Below are positions 27,217-36,918 of a DNA stretch of 64,000 bases, piece by piece; within the stretch, counting starts at the first letter, position 1, and each line of letters opens with the position of its first letter. The DNA is from Modestobacter muralis (GTDB taxonomy: Bacteria > Actinomycetota > Actinomycetes > Mycobacteriales > Geodermatophilaceae). A model generated the notes under the pieces. The model had not been told where the DNA came from, did no database searches, and saw nothing but the letters and a program-made list of their open reading frames with translations. The stretch covers positions 1 through 64,000 of the forward strand of contig NZ_JAAGWH010000015.1 of assembly GCF_010682105.1 (NCBI RefSeq), given 5' to 3'. A program made the position numbers and the translations under genes.

Positions 27217-27572
27217 CCGGCGGGGGCCGTGCCCGGCTGGTCACCGCGCTGACCGGCTCCCTGCTGACCGCGGGTCTGCTGGGTGCCTGCTCCGGTGCCG
27301 ACGAGGCCGCGCCGGCTCCCGCACCCTCGACCTCGACCTCCACCTCAGGGTCGTCGTCCGGTGGCGCCCCGGCCCCGACCGGCTCCGCAGGCCGGACGAC
27401 GGCGGAGCCGACCGCGGCGCCCACCAGCGCCTCCCCCACCGCCGTGCCGACCGGGTCGCTGCCGTCCGGGTCCTTGCCGTCCGGGACGCCGGAACCGGGT
27501 CGCAGCACCGTCCCCAGCCCGTCGTCCGGACTGCCGGTCCCCGTCCCCACCGGGGCGACGACCGAGAACTGA
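27213..27572 (+). CDS. Small putative lipoprotein, low complexity
   Basis: A 119-residue protein with an N-terminal signal and lipobox LLGAC, after which it is almost entirely Ser/Thr/Pro/Gly, including GSLPSGSLPSG. Such sequence is disordered and would tether to the outer face of the membrane as a spacer. GTG 27213 overlaps the asnB stop by 4 bases. No homologue is recognised. It is followed by a strong terminator. The low-complexity composition makes the gene call less certain than its neighbours. Confidence 0.6.
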   Translation: MTGGGRARLVTALTGSLLTAGLLGACSGADEAAPAPAPSTSTSTSGSSSGGAPAPTGSAGRTTAEPTAAPTSASPTAVPTGSLPSGSLPSGTPEPGRSTVPSPSSGLPVPVPTGATTEN

Positions 27573-27598
27573 GCCGGACGGCACCTGACCCCGGACAG

Positions 27599-27637
27599 CA
27601 CAGTGCCCGGCACCCCTGAGGGGTGCCGGGCACTGTG
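27599..27637. terminator. Bidirectional 18-bp hairpin
   Basis: CACAGTGCCCGGCACCCC (27599-27616) pairs perfectly with 27620-27637 around the loop TGA, between the lipoprotein gene and convergent erpA. A second small hairpin (CCCGCC/GGCGGG) follows at about 27651-27666, close to the erpA stop. Confidence 0.85.
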
Positions 27638-27672
27638 ACGAGGTAGACCCGCCCGCGAGGGCGGGGGCTAGC

Positions 27673-28032
27673 TCAGTGGAACGAGTCGCCGCAGGCGCAC
27701 GAACCGCCGGCGTTCGGGTTGTCGATCGTGAAGCCCTGCTTCTCGATGGTGTCGACGAAGTCGATCGTCGCGCCGCCGAGGTAGGGGGTGCTCATGCGGT
27801 CGACGATGACCTCGACGCCGCCGTACTCGAAGGTCTGGTCACCGTCGAGGAAGCGCTCGTCGAAGAAGAGCTGGTAGCGCAGGCCGGAGCAGCCACCGGG
27901 CTGGACGGCGATGCGCAGCCGCAGGTCGTCGCGACCCTCCTGCTCGAGCAGGGCCTTCACCTTGGACGCGGCGGGGGTGCTGAGGATGACGTCGGTGGTC
28001 GTGCCGGGGGCCTGCGTGTCCTGAACGGTCAT
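27673..28032 (-). CDS. erpA: A-type iron-sulfur carrier (HesB/ErpA)
   Basis: Delivers [4Fe-4S] or [2Fe-2S] clusters to apo-proteins; lipA in this window is one likely client. The 119-residue protein shows the A-type fold and its three cysteine ligands: one in PGGCSGLRYQLFF and the pair in GGSCACGDSFH at the C-terminus. ATG 28032 has GAGGA 7 bases upstream. It matches Rv2204c. It stands alone and converges on the asnB unit across a strong terminator. Confidence 0.92.
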   Translation of the reverse strand: MTVQDTQAPGTTTDVILSTPAASKVKALLEQEGRDDLRLRIAVQPGGCSGLRYQLFFDERFLDGDQTFEYGGVEVIVDRMSTPYLGGATIDFVDTIEKQGFTIDNPNAGGSCACGDSFH

Positions 28033-28251
28033 GTTGTGGTCCTCCCACACTCGAGGGTGTGCTGCTCGGCCCGCCACGAGGACGGACTCCTGCCATCAAT
28101 GAGCACTGACGGCCAACACCGCCGGAGCGGAGCTGCTTCCCACTGTACGGCGCTCATGCCGGGCGGGACAGCAACTGCACCCCACCCGGAGAGGGCACGG
28201 TGGTCCACGACGGCACGGGAGGGGGTTCGCAGCCACGTAGACTCCACCCCC

Positions 28252-28860
28252 GTGAAGCTCCGCCTGCCCGGCCGCCGCGCCGACACCCCGACGCCGGACA
28301 CGACCGTCGTCACCCCGCACGGCTCGACGGCCGTCGGCGCGGGCAAGGGCCGCCCGACCCCTCGGCGCAACGAGGCCCAGGGACGGCGCACCGGCCCGGT
28401 GCCGCCGCCGCCGACCACGCGCAAGGAGGCCTACCGGCGTCAGCGCGAGCAGCAGGTGGCCGGTCGGGGCAGCGCTCGTGAGGCCGCGGCCCGCGGCGAC
28501 GACAGCGCGCTGACCGCCCGCGACCGCGGCCCGGAGCGCCGGCTGGTGCGCGACGTCGTCGACGCCCGCCGCAACCTCGGCAGCTTCTTCCTGGTCATCG
28601 CCGCCCTGCTGCTGGTCAGCCTGGTCGTGCCCAGCCAGGCGCTGAAGGTCTACTCGTCCTTCGTGCTCTACGCCTTCTTCCTGGTGCTGGTCGTCGACTC
28701 GATCATCCTGAGCCGCAAGATCAAGGCCAAGGTCGCCGAGCGGTTCCCGAACACCACGCAGAAGCCGAACAGCCTGGCCTGGTACGGCGTCAGCCGCGCC
28801 ACGATGGTCCGACGGTGGCGGTACCCCAAGCCCCAGGTCGCGGTCGGCGCCGAGATGTAG
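28252..28860 (+). CDS. DUF3043 membrane protein
   Basis: A 202-residue protein with a basic, Arg/Pro-rich N-terminal half (RKEAYRRQREQQVAG), two membrane helices (LGSFFLVIAALLLVSLVV and VLYAFFLVLVVDSI) and the conserved tail RFPNTTQKPNSLAWYGVSRA. This architecture matches DUF3043 of actinobacteria, function unknown. GTG 28252 follows TAGACT by 8 bases, a leaderless signature. It is divergent from erpA and its stop codon is part of a hairpin repeat. Confidence 0.82.
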   Translation: MKLRLPGRRADTPTPDTTVVTPHGSTAVGAGKGRPTPRRNEAQGRRTGPVPPPPTTRKEAYRRQREQQVAGRGSAREAAARGDDSALTARDRGPERRLVRDVVDARRNLGSFFLVIAALLLVSLVVPSQALKVYSSFVLYAFFLVLVVDSIILSRKIKAKVAERFPNTTQKPNSLAWYGVSRATMVRRWRYPKPQVAVGAEM

Positions 28861-28921
28861 GACCCCTCGCCCCCCACCACTCGCGAGCTCGTGGCGGGGC
28901 CCTGCGAGGGGGCCGGGGGTC
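28859..28921 (+). repeat. Dispersed hairpin repeat overlapping a stop codon
   Basis: AGGACCCCTCGCCCCCCAC begins inside the TAG stop of the DUF3043 gene; the distal arm GCGAGGGGGCC is complementary to the start. An inner stem pairs around CTCGCGAGCTCG. Confidence 0.7.
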
Positions 28922-28951
28922 GTTAGCCACGCTCAGGGCTACCGTCGGGTC

Positions 28952-29935
<984 letters not shown>

Positions 29936-29939
29936 CCGG

Positions 29940-29998
29940 AGGACCCCGTCCTCCTCGCCCTCCGCGAGCTCAGGGCGAGCCTCGGGACGGGGCCGGGG
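29940..29998 (+). repeat. Dispersed hairpin repeat after aldo/keto reductase
   Basis: GGACCCCGTCCTCCTCG begins 5 bases after the stop; the distal GGGACGGGGCC pairs with it and an inner CGCCCT/AGGGCG stem is present. Close to the family consensus. Confidence 0.75.
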
Positions 29999-30028
29999 GG
30001 GGCGGGCGCCGTCATGGCGTCCGCCCCG

Positions 30029-30241
30029 TCAGTTCGGGGCCAGGCCCATCGGGCCGTAGACGCGCTCGCCGTCGCGCTGGAGGGTGACCGTGGCGATGCC
30101 GCGCTCGAGCAGGTCACGCCAGGCCTCCCCCAGCCAGGACTCCGCGTCGCCCTGGTTGTCGCACGCAGGCACCTCCACCCCGAGCGTGGCGGGGTCCACG
30201 GGCGTGCCCGTCGGGTCTTCCAGCTGCCAGGTCCAGCTCAT
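30029..30241 (-). CDS. Small conserved actinobacterial protein
   Basis: A 70-residue protein beginning MSWTWQLED and ending ERVYGPMGLAPN. The middle (NQGDAESWLGEAWRDLLERG) is an amphipathic helix; the ends look like strands. I know it as a conserved hypothetical without function. ATG 30241 follows TAGCCT by 6 bases, so it is probably leaderless. It is convergent with the aldo/keto reductase and divergent from the DUF3618 operon. Confidence 0.72.
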   Translation of the reverse strand: MSWTWQLEDPTGTPVDPATLGVEVPACDNQGDAESWLGEAWRDLLERGIATVTLQRDGERVYGPMGLAPN

Positions 30242-30296
30242 GCGGCGAGGCTAGCGAGGACGGCGTCCCGGCGCGGGGGTCGGTGACGTCGATCTT

Positions 30297-30324
30297 GGTT
30301 TACCCGGTTGGCCGATCGGGGCAT
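30297..30324 (+). promoter_or_regulatory. Candidate SigB/SigF-type stress promoter
   Basis: GGTTTA and GGGGCAT are separated so that GTTT and GGGCAT have a 17-base spacer, the pattern of actinobacterial general-stress sigma promoters. It lies about 45 bases before the DUF3618 start and would drive the DUF3618-DUF4235-YihY genes. Confidence 0.45.
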
Positions 30325-30366
30325 GGGAGGCCCGCACCGCTTGCGCCCCGAGACCGCGGAGGACCC

Positions 30367-30621
30367 ATGAGCAAGCCGACCCCTGCGGACATCCAGGCCG
30401 AGATCGACGCGACCCGTGAGCGCCTGGGCGAGACCGTCGACCAGCTCGCCGCACGGCTCGACGTGCCGGCCCGTACCCGGGCGCGGCTGACCGAGAGCGC
30501 GCTGCGCACCCGCGACACCGCGGTGGAGACCTATCGCGAGAACCCGCCGGCCGTGCTGGGGGCCGCCGCAGCGCTGCTCGCCTCGGTCGTGGGCATCGTC
30601 ATCTGGAGGAGCAAGCGATGA
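30367..30621 (+). CDS. DUF3618 protein
   Basis: An 84-residue protein. Residues 8-35 (DIQAEIDATRERLGETVDQL) are the DUF3618 signature, an amphipathic helix, and the C-terminus is a single membrane helix ending WRSKR. Members of this family are envelope-associated and often found with DUF4235 and phage-holin-like proteins. ATG 30367 has GGAGG about 4 bases upstream. Its stop overlaps the next start (ATGA). A stress-type promoter lies upstream. Confidence 0.85.
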   Translation: MSKPTPADIQAEIDATRERLGETVDQLAARLDVPARTRARLTESALRTRDTAVETYRENPPAVLGAAAALLASVVGIVIWRSKR

Positions 30622-30890
30622 GCAAGACCGCCAAGGCCGTCTACCGCCCCATCGGTCTGATCGGCAGCCTGGTGGCCAGCTCGATCGCCGCCACGCTGTT
30701 CCAGGTGGTGTGGAAGAAGGTCACCCGTCGGGACGACGCCCCCACCGCCATGCAGAGCGAGTACCGGCTGCGGGAGATCCTGCTGGCCTCCGCCGTCCGC
30801 GGTGCGATCGTCGCCGTCGTCAAGGCCCTGGTCAGCCGAGGCGGTGCCCGTGGCTTCACCAAGCTCACCGGCGCCTGGCCCGGCGACTGA
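30618..30890 (+). CDS. DUF4235 membrane protein
   Basis: A 90-residue protein with an N-terminal membrane helix (IGLIGSLVASSIAATLFQVVW), the basic KKVTRR loop and a second helix around EILLASAVRGAIVAVVKAL, the DUF4235 pattern. Function unknown; it accompanies DUF3618 in many actinobacteria. The ATG overlaps the DUF3618 stop by 4 bases and GGAGG lies about 10 bases upstream, so the two proteins are made together. Confidence 0.85.
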   Translation: MSKTAKAVYRPIGLIGSLVASSIAATLFQVVWKKVTRRDDAPTAMQSEYRLREILLASAVRGAIVAVVKALVSRGGARGFTKLTGAWPGD

Positions 30891-30937
30891 CCCTCCGCCA
30901 CCCCCGTCTCCCCTCCAGACACGAAGGAACGCCCCCG

Positions 30938-32125
30938 ATGGTGGACACCACGGACAACGCCGTCGAGCGCATCCGCCAGCGCGTGCAGGAGAAGGCCGCG
31001 CGCCGGGCGGCTGCCCGGGCGGGCGCCGACCGCGCCGCGGACCCGGCGCCCTACACGGGCGCGACGACGGCCACTGTGGTGGCCACCGAGCGCCAGGAGG
31101 CCCAGCGCCCGGCGCCGGAGGTGCCCAGCGAGGCCGAGCTGCCCGGCGTGCACGCGGAGAAGCCCACCGACATCCCCGCGCGCGGCTGGGTGCAGATCGT
31201 CAAGCGGGCCTGGGCGGAGAACGGCGCCGACAACATGCCGATCATCGGCGGCGGCGTGGCCTTCTTCGGCTTCCTGGCGATCTTCCCCGCGTTGATCGCG
31301 GCCATCTCCCTCTACGGCCTGATCGCCTCCCCGGAGACGGTGGCCCGGCAGATCGAGTCACTGTCGGACCAGCTGCCCGAGAGCGCCCAGTCCCTGCTCG
31401 CCGACCAGCTGACCGCGATCACGTCCAACAGCGGCGGGGCGCTCACCGTCAGCCTGATCATCTCGATCCTGGGCGCGCTGTGGAGCGCCTCCGGCGGCGT
31501 CGGCAACCTGATCAAGGCCGTCAACATCGCCTACGACGAGGTCGAGACCCGCAACTTCATCAAGCTGCGGCTGCTCTCCCTGGCGCTCACCCTGGGCACG
31601 ATCGTCTTCGTCCTGATCACCTTCTCCCTGGTGGCCGTCGTCCCGGTGGTGCTGGACTCCCTGCCGCTGGGCGTGTTCGGCACGATCCTGGCCCAGGTGA
31701 TCCGCTGGGTGCTGCTGCTCGGGGTGATGTCCGGAGCGCTGTCGGTGCTCTACCGGGTCGCGCCCGACCGCGACGCACCGAAGTTCCGCTGGGTCAGCCT
31801 GGGCTCGGTCGTCGTCACTGTCATCTGGGCGGTCATCAGCCTGCTGTTCAGCTTCTACGTCGACAACTTCGGGTCCTACGACAAGACCTACGGGGCCATC
31901 GCCGGCGTCATCGTGCTCATGCTCTGGCTGCAGCTGACCGTCTTCCTGGTGCTGCTGGGCGCGGAGATCAACTCCGAGACCGAGCACCAGACTGCGGTCG
32001 ACACCACCAAGGGCGAGCCCCAGCCGATGGGCGAGCGCGACGCCACCATGGCGGACGAGGTCGCCGACCCGCCCGTCCCCAGCAAGAAGGACGAGGAGGA
32101 GGCGAAGGCCACGGCCAACGCCTGA
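30938..32125 (+). CDS. YihY/BrkB-family membrane protein
   Basis: A 395-residue integral membrane protein of the YihY (formerly RNase BN/BrkB) family. A basic N-terminal region of about 95 residues precedes six membrane helices, starting with the family motif NMPIIGGGVAFFGFLAIFPALI and including LWSASGGVGNLIKAVNIAYDE (motif cut here to its key residues W, G, N). The charged C-terminal tail is disordered. ATG 30938 has GAAGGAA about 7 bases upstream. The transport role is unknown. It is the third gene of the stress-promoter unit. Confidence 0.85.
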   Translation: MVDTTDNAVERIRQRVQEKAARRAAARAGADRAADPAPYTGATTATVVATERQEAQRPAPEVPSEAELPGVHAEKPTDIPARGWVQIVKRAWAENGADNMPIIGGGVAFFGFLAIFPALIAAISLYGLIASPETVARQIESLSDQLPESAQSLLADQLTAITSNSGGALTVSLIISILGALWSASGGVGNLIKAVNIAYDEVETRNFIKLRLLSLALTLGTIVFVLITFSLVAVVPVVLDSLPLGVFGTILAQVIRWVLLLGVMSGALSVLYRVAPDRDAPKFRWVSLGSVVVTVIWAVISLLFSFYVDNFGSYDKTYGAIAGVIVLMLWLQLTVFLVLLGAEINSETEHQTAVDTTKGEPQPMGERDATMADEVADPPVPSKKDEEEAKATANA

Positions 32126-32126
32126 C

Positions 32127-32230
32127 GAAGGACCTCCTCGCCCCGGCCCCGTCCCGAGGCTCGTCCCGAGCGTGCGAGGGATGAGGAGGACGGGGTCCTG
32201 CTACTCGCGCCGGGCCCCTGCGAGGGGGCC
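32127..32230 (+). repeat. Nested pair: one hairpin repeat inserted into another
   Basis: An outer copy starts AAGGACCTCCTCGCCCC (2 bases after the YihY stop) and resumes with ACTCGCGCCGGGCCCCTGCGAGGGGGCC up to 32230, given here in part. Within it, 32145-32199 is a complete copy in opposite orientation that matches the family consensus best of all. This suggests that the element can insert into other copies. Confidence 0.7.
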
Positions 32231-33358
32231 TCAGCGGACCTTGGACTCCACGAACGGGGGCTTGCGGACGACGACGGGCTGCGGGCGGCCGCGGACGTCG
32301 ACGGCCACCTCGTCGCCCTCGGTCAGACCGGCGGCGGTGTCGAGCAGGGCGAGGGCGATCCCGGTGCGCAGCGTCGGGGAGAACGTCCCGCTGGTCACCT
32401 CACCGACCTTCGACCCGTCGGCCGAGAGCACGGCCATGCCCGGGCGCGGGATGCCCCGGCCGGGCGCCTGCAGGCCCCACAGCTGGCGAGCCGGACCGGC
32501 CGCCTTCTCCGCCACGAGCGCGTCGCGACCCCAGAAGGCGTCCTTCCCCCACCCCACCGCCCAGCCCGAACGGGCCTGGTTCGGGGTGATGTCCAGCGAC
32601 AGCTCGTGGCCGTGCAGCGGGTAGCCCATCTCGGTGCGCAGGGTGTCCCGGGCGCCCAGACCGCAGGGGCGGATCTGCTCGGGCTCGCCGGCGGCCAGGA
32701 GGGCGTCCCACAGCGCGTCGGCCCGCTCGGCGGCGACCAGCAGCTCGTAGCCGTGCTCGCCGGTGTAGCCGGTACGACAGACGGTGACCTCGTCGCCGCC
32801 GGAGCCGGGGGTCTCGGCGAAGGACATGTAGGACAGCTCGCCGGGCAGGCCCACCGCGGCCAGCACCTCCGCCGCCCGCGGGCCCTGCAGGGCGAGGACG
32901 GCGACCTCGGTGTGCCGGTCGGTCACGGTGACCCCGGTCGGCGCCGCCGCGGACAGCCGGGCGAGCACGTCGGCGGCGTTGGCGGCGTTGGGCACCAGCA
33001 GGACGTCGTCCGGGCCGTGCAGGTAGACGATCAGGTCGTCGACCACGCCACCGGCCTGCGGGCCGTCGGCCGCGCAGCACAGCGTGTACTGCGCCTGGCC
33101 GGGGCCGATCCGGGTCAGGTCGTTGGTCAGGCAGGAGTCCACGAACGCGGCTGCACCGGGGCCCCGCACCGTCGCCGTGCCCAGGTGGGACACGTCGAAG
33201 AGACCGACGCCCTCGCGCACCGCGGTGTGCTCGGCGATCACCCCGCCGCCGGCGTACTCGATCGGCATCGACCAGCCGCCGAAGTCGGCGAACTTCGCAC
33301 CGGCGGCCACGTGCCGGTCGTGCAGCGGGGACAGCAGAGGGCGTGTCGGCGAGCTCAC
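32231..33358 (-). CDS. gcvT: Aminomethyltransferase (glycine cleavage T protein)
   Basis: Transfers the aminomethyl carbon from lipoylated H protein to tetrahydrofolate and releases ammonia. The 375-residue protein has the folate-binding N-terminal features [14 protein letters not shown] and [13 protein letters not shown], the [13 protein letters not shown] motif with the catalytic-region Gly/Tyr, and [18 protein letters not shown] (key residues R and D). GTG 33358 is preceded by TAGCGT with a 7-base gap, which decides the start over GTG 33367. The H and P protein genes are not in this window. As in mycobacteria it sits near pepA. Confidence 0.92.
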   Translation of the reverse strand: MSSPTRPLLSPLHDRHVAAGAKFADFGGWSMPIEYAGGGVIAEHTAVREGVGLFDVSHLGTATVRGPGAAAFVDSCLTNDLTRIGPGQAQYTLCCAADGPQAGGVVDDLIVYLHGPDDVLLVPNAANAADVLARLSAAAPTGVTVTDRHTEVAVLALQGPRAAEVLAAVGLPGELSYMSFAETPGSGGDEVTVCRTGYTGEHGYELLVAAERADALWDALLAAGEPEQIRPCGLGARDTLRTEMGYPLHGHELSLDITPNQARSGWAVGWGKDAFWGRDALVAEKAAGPARQLWGLQAPGRGIPRPGMAVLSADGSKVGEVTSGTFSPTLRTGIALALLDTAAGLTEGDEVAVDVRGRPQPVVVRKPPFVESKVR

Positions 33359-33429
33359 CCGGAGCACGCTAGTGGGCGGCTGCACCGCCGGTCGTACGCC
33401 GTCCTCAGCCCCTCCTTACGATCGTCCCC

Positions 33430-34944
33430 GTGCCGCCGACGATCTCTGCCACCGACCGCCCGCTCGAGAAGCTCTCCGCCGACGCCGTCGTCGTCGGGAT
33501 CGGCCAGGGGCCGAAGGGCCTGCTCAGCACGCCGGGCGCCGACGCGCTCGACCGGCTGCTCGGTGGCCGGCTGCTCGCCGCGCTGACCGACCTGGGCGCC
33601 CGCGGCGCCGAGGGCGAGGTCACCAAGCTCCCGACGTTCGGCCAGGGGCCGTTCCCGGTCGTGGCGGTCGCTGGTCTGGGTGCCCCGCAGGCCGGGGGCG
33701 GCTGGTCCCCGGAGTCGCTCCGCCAGGCCGCCGGTGCGGCGAGCCGGGCGCTGACCGGCCGCGGTGCCGTCGTCACGCTGCTGGCCGCCGTCGGTGGCGC
33801 ACCGGACGCCGAGCGCCTGCACGCCGTCGGTGAGGGCTCCCTGCTGGGTGCCTACGAGTTCACCGCCTACAAGTCCACGCTCCCCGCCGACCGGCCGACC
33901 CCGCCGTGGTCGTTCGAGCTCGTGGTCCCCGACGCCGGTGCCGCCAAGGGCCCGCTGGCCCGGGTGCGCGCCGTCGCCGCGGCCGTCACGTTGGTCCGCG
34001 ACCTGGTCAACACCCCGCCCAACGACCTGTACCCGGCCGAGCTGGCCGCCCGTGGCGCGGCCGCCGGCAAGAAGGCCGGACTGTCGGTGGAGGTGCTCGA
34101 CGAGAAGGCGCTCCTGGCCGGTGGTTACGGCGGGATCCTGGCCGTCGGCGGCGGGTCCTCGCGCCCGCCGCGGCTGCTGCGCATGGAGTACCGGGGCAAG
34201 AAGGCGAGGACCAGCGTCGCGCTGGTCGGCAAGGGCATCACCTTCGACAGCGGCGGCATCTCGATCAAGCCGGCCGCGCACATGGAGGACATGAAGAGCG
34301 ACATGGCCGGCGCCGCGGCCGTCATCGCCACCGTGTGCCTGGTCGCCGAGCTCGGCCTGCCCGTCGACGTCATCGCCACCGTGCCGATCGCGGAGAACAT
34401 GCCCAGCGGCACCGCCTACCGCCCGGCCGACGTGGTCACCTTCCGCAACGGCACCAAGGCCGAGATCACCAACACCGACGCCGAGGGCCGGGTCGTGCTC
34501 GCCGACGCGATCTGCCGCGCGGTCGAGGACTCCCCCGCCCACCTGCTGGAGACCTCCACGCTCACCGGCGCGCAGCTGGTGGCGCTGGGCACCCGCACGG
34601 CCGGTGTCATGGGCAGCGACGACCTGCGCGACGCCGTCGTGGCCGCCAGCCGGCGCAGCGGCGAGCCGATGTGGCCGATGCCGCTGCCCGCCGAGCTCCG
34701 TCGCGGTCTGGACTCCTCGGTGGCCGACCTGGTCAACGCCAACCCCGACCGGATGGGCGGGATGCTCGTCGGCGGGCACTTCCTGGCCGAGTTCGTCCCC
34801 TCGGGCCTGCCGTGGGCGCACATCGACGTCGCAGGCCCGGCCTACAACACCGGCAGCCCCTGGGGGTACACGCCCAAGGGCGGCACCGGCGTCCCGGTCC
34901 GCACCCTGCTGGCCACGATCGAGGACCTCATCGCCCAGGCGTAG
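33430..34944 (+). CDS. pepA: Leucyl aminopeptidase (M17)
   Basis: A cytoplasmic di-zinc aminopeptidase releasing N-terminal residues from peptides. The 504-residue protein has the M17 metal and catalytic motifs [26 protein letters not shown] and the signature [13 protein letters not shown]. The N-terminal macro-like domain (residues 1-180) is divergent, as usual. GTG 33430 follows TACGAT by 7 bases, a leaderless start. It is divergent from gcvT. The position matches Rv2213 (pepB). Confidence 0.92.
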   Translation: MPPTISATDRPLEKLSADAVVVGIGQGPKGLLSTPGADALDRLLGGRLLAALTDLGARGAEGEVTKLPTFGQGPFPVVAVAGLGAPQAGGGWSPESLRQAAGAASRALTGRGAVVTLLAAVGGAPDAERLHAVGEGSLLGAYEFTAYKSTLPADRPTPPWSFELVVPDAGAAKGPLARVRAVAAAVTLVRDLVNTPPNDLYPAELAARGAAAGKKAGLSVEVLDEKALLAGGYGGILAVGGGSSRPPRLLRMEYRGKKARTSVALVGKGITFDSGGISIKPAAHMEDMKSDMAGAAAVIATVCLVAELGLPVDVIATVPIAENMPSGTAYRPADVVTFRNGTKAEITNTDAEGRVVLADAICRAVEDSPAHLLETSTLTGAQLVALGTRTAGVMGSDDLRDAVVAASRRSGEPMWPMPLPAELRRGLDSSVADLVNANPDRMGGMLVGGHFLAEFVPSGLPWAHIDVAGPAYNTGSPWGYTPKGGTGVPVRTLLATIEDLIAQA

Positions 34945-34957
34945 CGCGGTCGGCCCG

Positions 34958-34976
34958 GCCGCCCTCACCGGGCGGC
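34958..34976. terminator. Small hairpin between convergent genes
   Basis: GCCGCCC pairs with GGGCGGC around TCACC, and the loop contains the stop of the minus-strand gene. A weak terminator candidate. Confidence 0.4.
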
Positions 34977-35321
34977 GGGGCCCGCCGGGTGGTCGCGGTT
35001 CCAGTCACGCATGCGCTGCGGGTAGCCGGTCACCTGTGCGTCGTACACCGGGACGGCGAGGTCGCGGGACAGCCTGCGGGCGGTCTCCGGCCCGTCGATG
35101 CGCCGCCGCGTCCACTCGCCGTCGGCGGCCACGAGCAGGATCGTCGTCTCGGTGACGGCCGTGCGGGGCTCGACGAAGCCCTCGACGCCGCGCCGGGTGG
35201 CCACGAACTCCTCCAGGTGCCGGACGTCGGCGGACCCCGACGCGCGGTCCAGCGTCCCGCGCCGGCCCGGCCCCGCCTCGGGTCGCGCGCGACGCCCGCG
35301 CAGTCGGTCGACCAGTCCCAT
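34965..35321 (-). CDS. Conserved actinobacterial protein beside pepA and lpd
   Basis: A 118-residue protein of unknown function found in this location in many actinobacteria. A basic N-terminus (MGLVDRLRGRR) precedes HLEEFVATRRGVEGFVEPRTAVTETTILLVAADGEW, of which the key conserved parts are RRGVE and EPRT; the C-terminus is VPVYDAQVTGYPQRMRDWN. The pattern of strands suggests a small alpha/beta fold. ATG 35321 has GGGAG 6 bases upstream. It is divergent from lpd and convergent with pepA. Confidence 0.72.
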   Translation of the reverse strand: MGLVDRLRGRRARPEAGPGRRGTLDRASGSADVRHLEEFVATRRGVEGFVEPRTAVTETTILLVAADGEWTRRRIDGPETARRLSRDLAVPVYDAQVTGYPQRMRDWNRDHPAGPAAR

Positions 35322-35478
35322 GCCGTGCTCCCGTCCCCTGCGTCGCGCGCTGCTCGGCGACGTTCGCAGTCGGTGAACGGAGCACCCGGACGTGTCGTTC
35401 CCGGGAGTGGCAGGATGGGCAGGCGCACGATCGTTGTGCCCGGCACCACACCGGGTCACCCAGCACTGAGGAGCACTT

Positions 35479-36861
35479 GTGAGCGCACCCACCACCCCCG
35501 CTGACCTGGTCATCCTCGGTGGTGGCTCCGGTGGCTACGCCGCGGCACTGCGGGCCTCCGAGCTCGGCATGTCCGTCGTGCTGATCGAGAAGGACAAGGT
35601 CGGCGGCACCTGCCTGCACCGCGGCTGCATCCCGACCAAGGCGCTGCTGCACACCGCCGAGGTCGCCGACAACGCCCGCGAGGGCGAGCAGTTCGGTGTC
35701 AAGTCGACCCTGTCGGGCATCGACATGGACGGGGTGAACGCCTACAAGGACGGCGTCATCTCCAAGAACTTCAAAGGCCTGCAGGGGCTGATCAAGTCCC
35801 GCGGCGTCACCACCGTCACCGGTGAGGGCCGGCTGGTCTCCCCGACCGCGGTCGAGGTCGACGGCACCCGCTACGAGGGCAAGCACGTCCTGCTGGCCAC
35901 CGGCTCCTACGCGCGCTCGCTGCCGGGCATCGAGATCGACGGCACGAAGGTCATCACCAGCGACCACGCGCTGGCCCTGGACCGGGTGCCCACCTCGGCG
36001 ATCATCCTCGGCGGCGGCGTCATCGGCTGCGAGTTCGCCAGCGCCTGGAAGTCCTTCGGCGTCGACGTGACCATCGTCGAGGGCCTGCCGCACCTGGTGC
36101 CGCTGGAGGACGAGTCCTCCTCCAAGCTCCTCGAGCGCGCCTTCCGCCGCCGCAAGATCGACTTCTCCCTGGGCAGCCGGGTCGCCAGGGTCGAGACCAC
36201 CGCCGACGGCGTCAAGGTCTCCCTGGAGAACGGCAAGGAGTTCGAGGCCGAGCTGGTGCTCGTCGCCGTCGGCCGCGGGCCGGTCAGCCAGGGCCTGGGC
36301 TACGAGGAGGCCGGGGTCGCCATGGAGCGCGGCTACGTCCTCGTCGACGAGTACATGCAGACCAACGTGCCGACCATCTCCGCCGTCGGCGACCTGGTGC
36401 CCACGCTCCAGCTGGCCCACGTCGGCTTCGGCGAGGGCATCCTCGTCGCCGAGCGGCTCGCCGGCCTCCCGGTCGTGCCGCTGGACTACGCCGGCGTCCC
36501 ACGCGTCACCTACTCCGAGCCCGAGGTCGCCTCGGTCGGCCTGACCGAGGCCCAGGCCAAGGAGCGGTACGGCGAGCTCGAGATCGCCACCTACGACCTC
36601 GCCGGCAACGGGCGCGCCGCCATCCTCAAGACCGCCGGCGCGGTGAAGCTGATCCGCACCGCCAACGGCGGCCCCGTGGTCGGCGTGCACATGGTCGGCA
36701 GCCGGGTGGGCGACCTCATCGCCGAGGCCCAGCTCATCTACAACTGGGAGGCCCTCCCCGAGGAGGTCGCCCAGCTGATCCACCCGCACCCCACGCTCAG
36801 CGAAGCCCTCGGCGAGGCCGCGCTCGTGCTGGCGGGCAAGCCGCTGCACGCGCACAGCTGA
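35479..36861 (+). CDS. lpd: Dihydrolipoyl dehydrogenase (E3)
   Basis: Reoxidises dihydrolipoyl groups of the 2-oxo acid dehydrogenases and glycine cleavage system with NAD+. The 460-residue flavoprotein has the FAD motif ILGGGSGGYAAA, the redox disulfide C45/C50 in GGTCLHRGCIPTKA, an NAD-binding GGGVIGCEFAS and the C-terminal His-Glu pair in HPHPTLSE. GTG 35479 has TGAGGAG 7 bases upstream. It is 57 bases before sucB, forming an E3-E2 unit. In M. tuberculosis lpdC lies elsewhere, so the pairing here is a difference from that genome. Confidence 0.93.
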   Translation: MSAPTTPADLVILGGGSGGYAAALRASELGMSVVLIEKDKVGGTCLHRGCIPTKALLHTAEVADNAREGEQFGVKSTLSGIDMDGVNAYKDGVISKNFKGLQGLIKSRGVTTVTGEGRLVSPTAVEVDGTRYEGKHVLLATGSYARSLPGIEIDGTKVITSDHALALDRVPTSAIILGGGVIGCEFASAWKSFGVDVTIVEGLPHLVPLEDESSSKLLERAFRRRKIDFSLGSRVARVETTADGVKVSLENGKEFEAELVLVAVGRGPVSQGLGYEEAGVAMERGYVLVDEYMQTNVPTISAVGDLVPTLQLAHVGFGEGILVAERLAGLPVVPLDYAGVPRVTYSEPEVASVGLTEAQAKERYGELEIATYDLAGNGRAAILKTAGAVKLIRTANGGPVVGVHMVGSRVGDLIAEAQLIYNWEALPEEVAQLIHPHPTLSEALGEAALVLAGKPLHAHS

Positions 36862-36918
36862 CCCTGCTCGACCCGTCCCATCCCCGAGACACCCCTGACC
36901 TGAGGAGACCTGCCTTCG

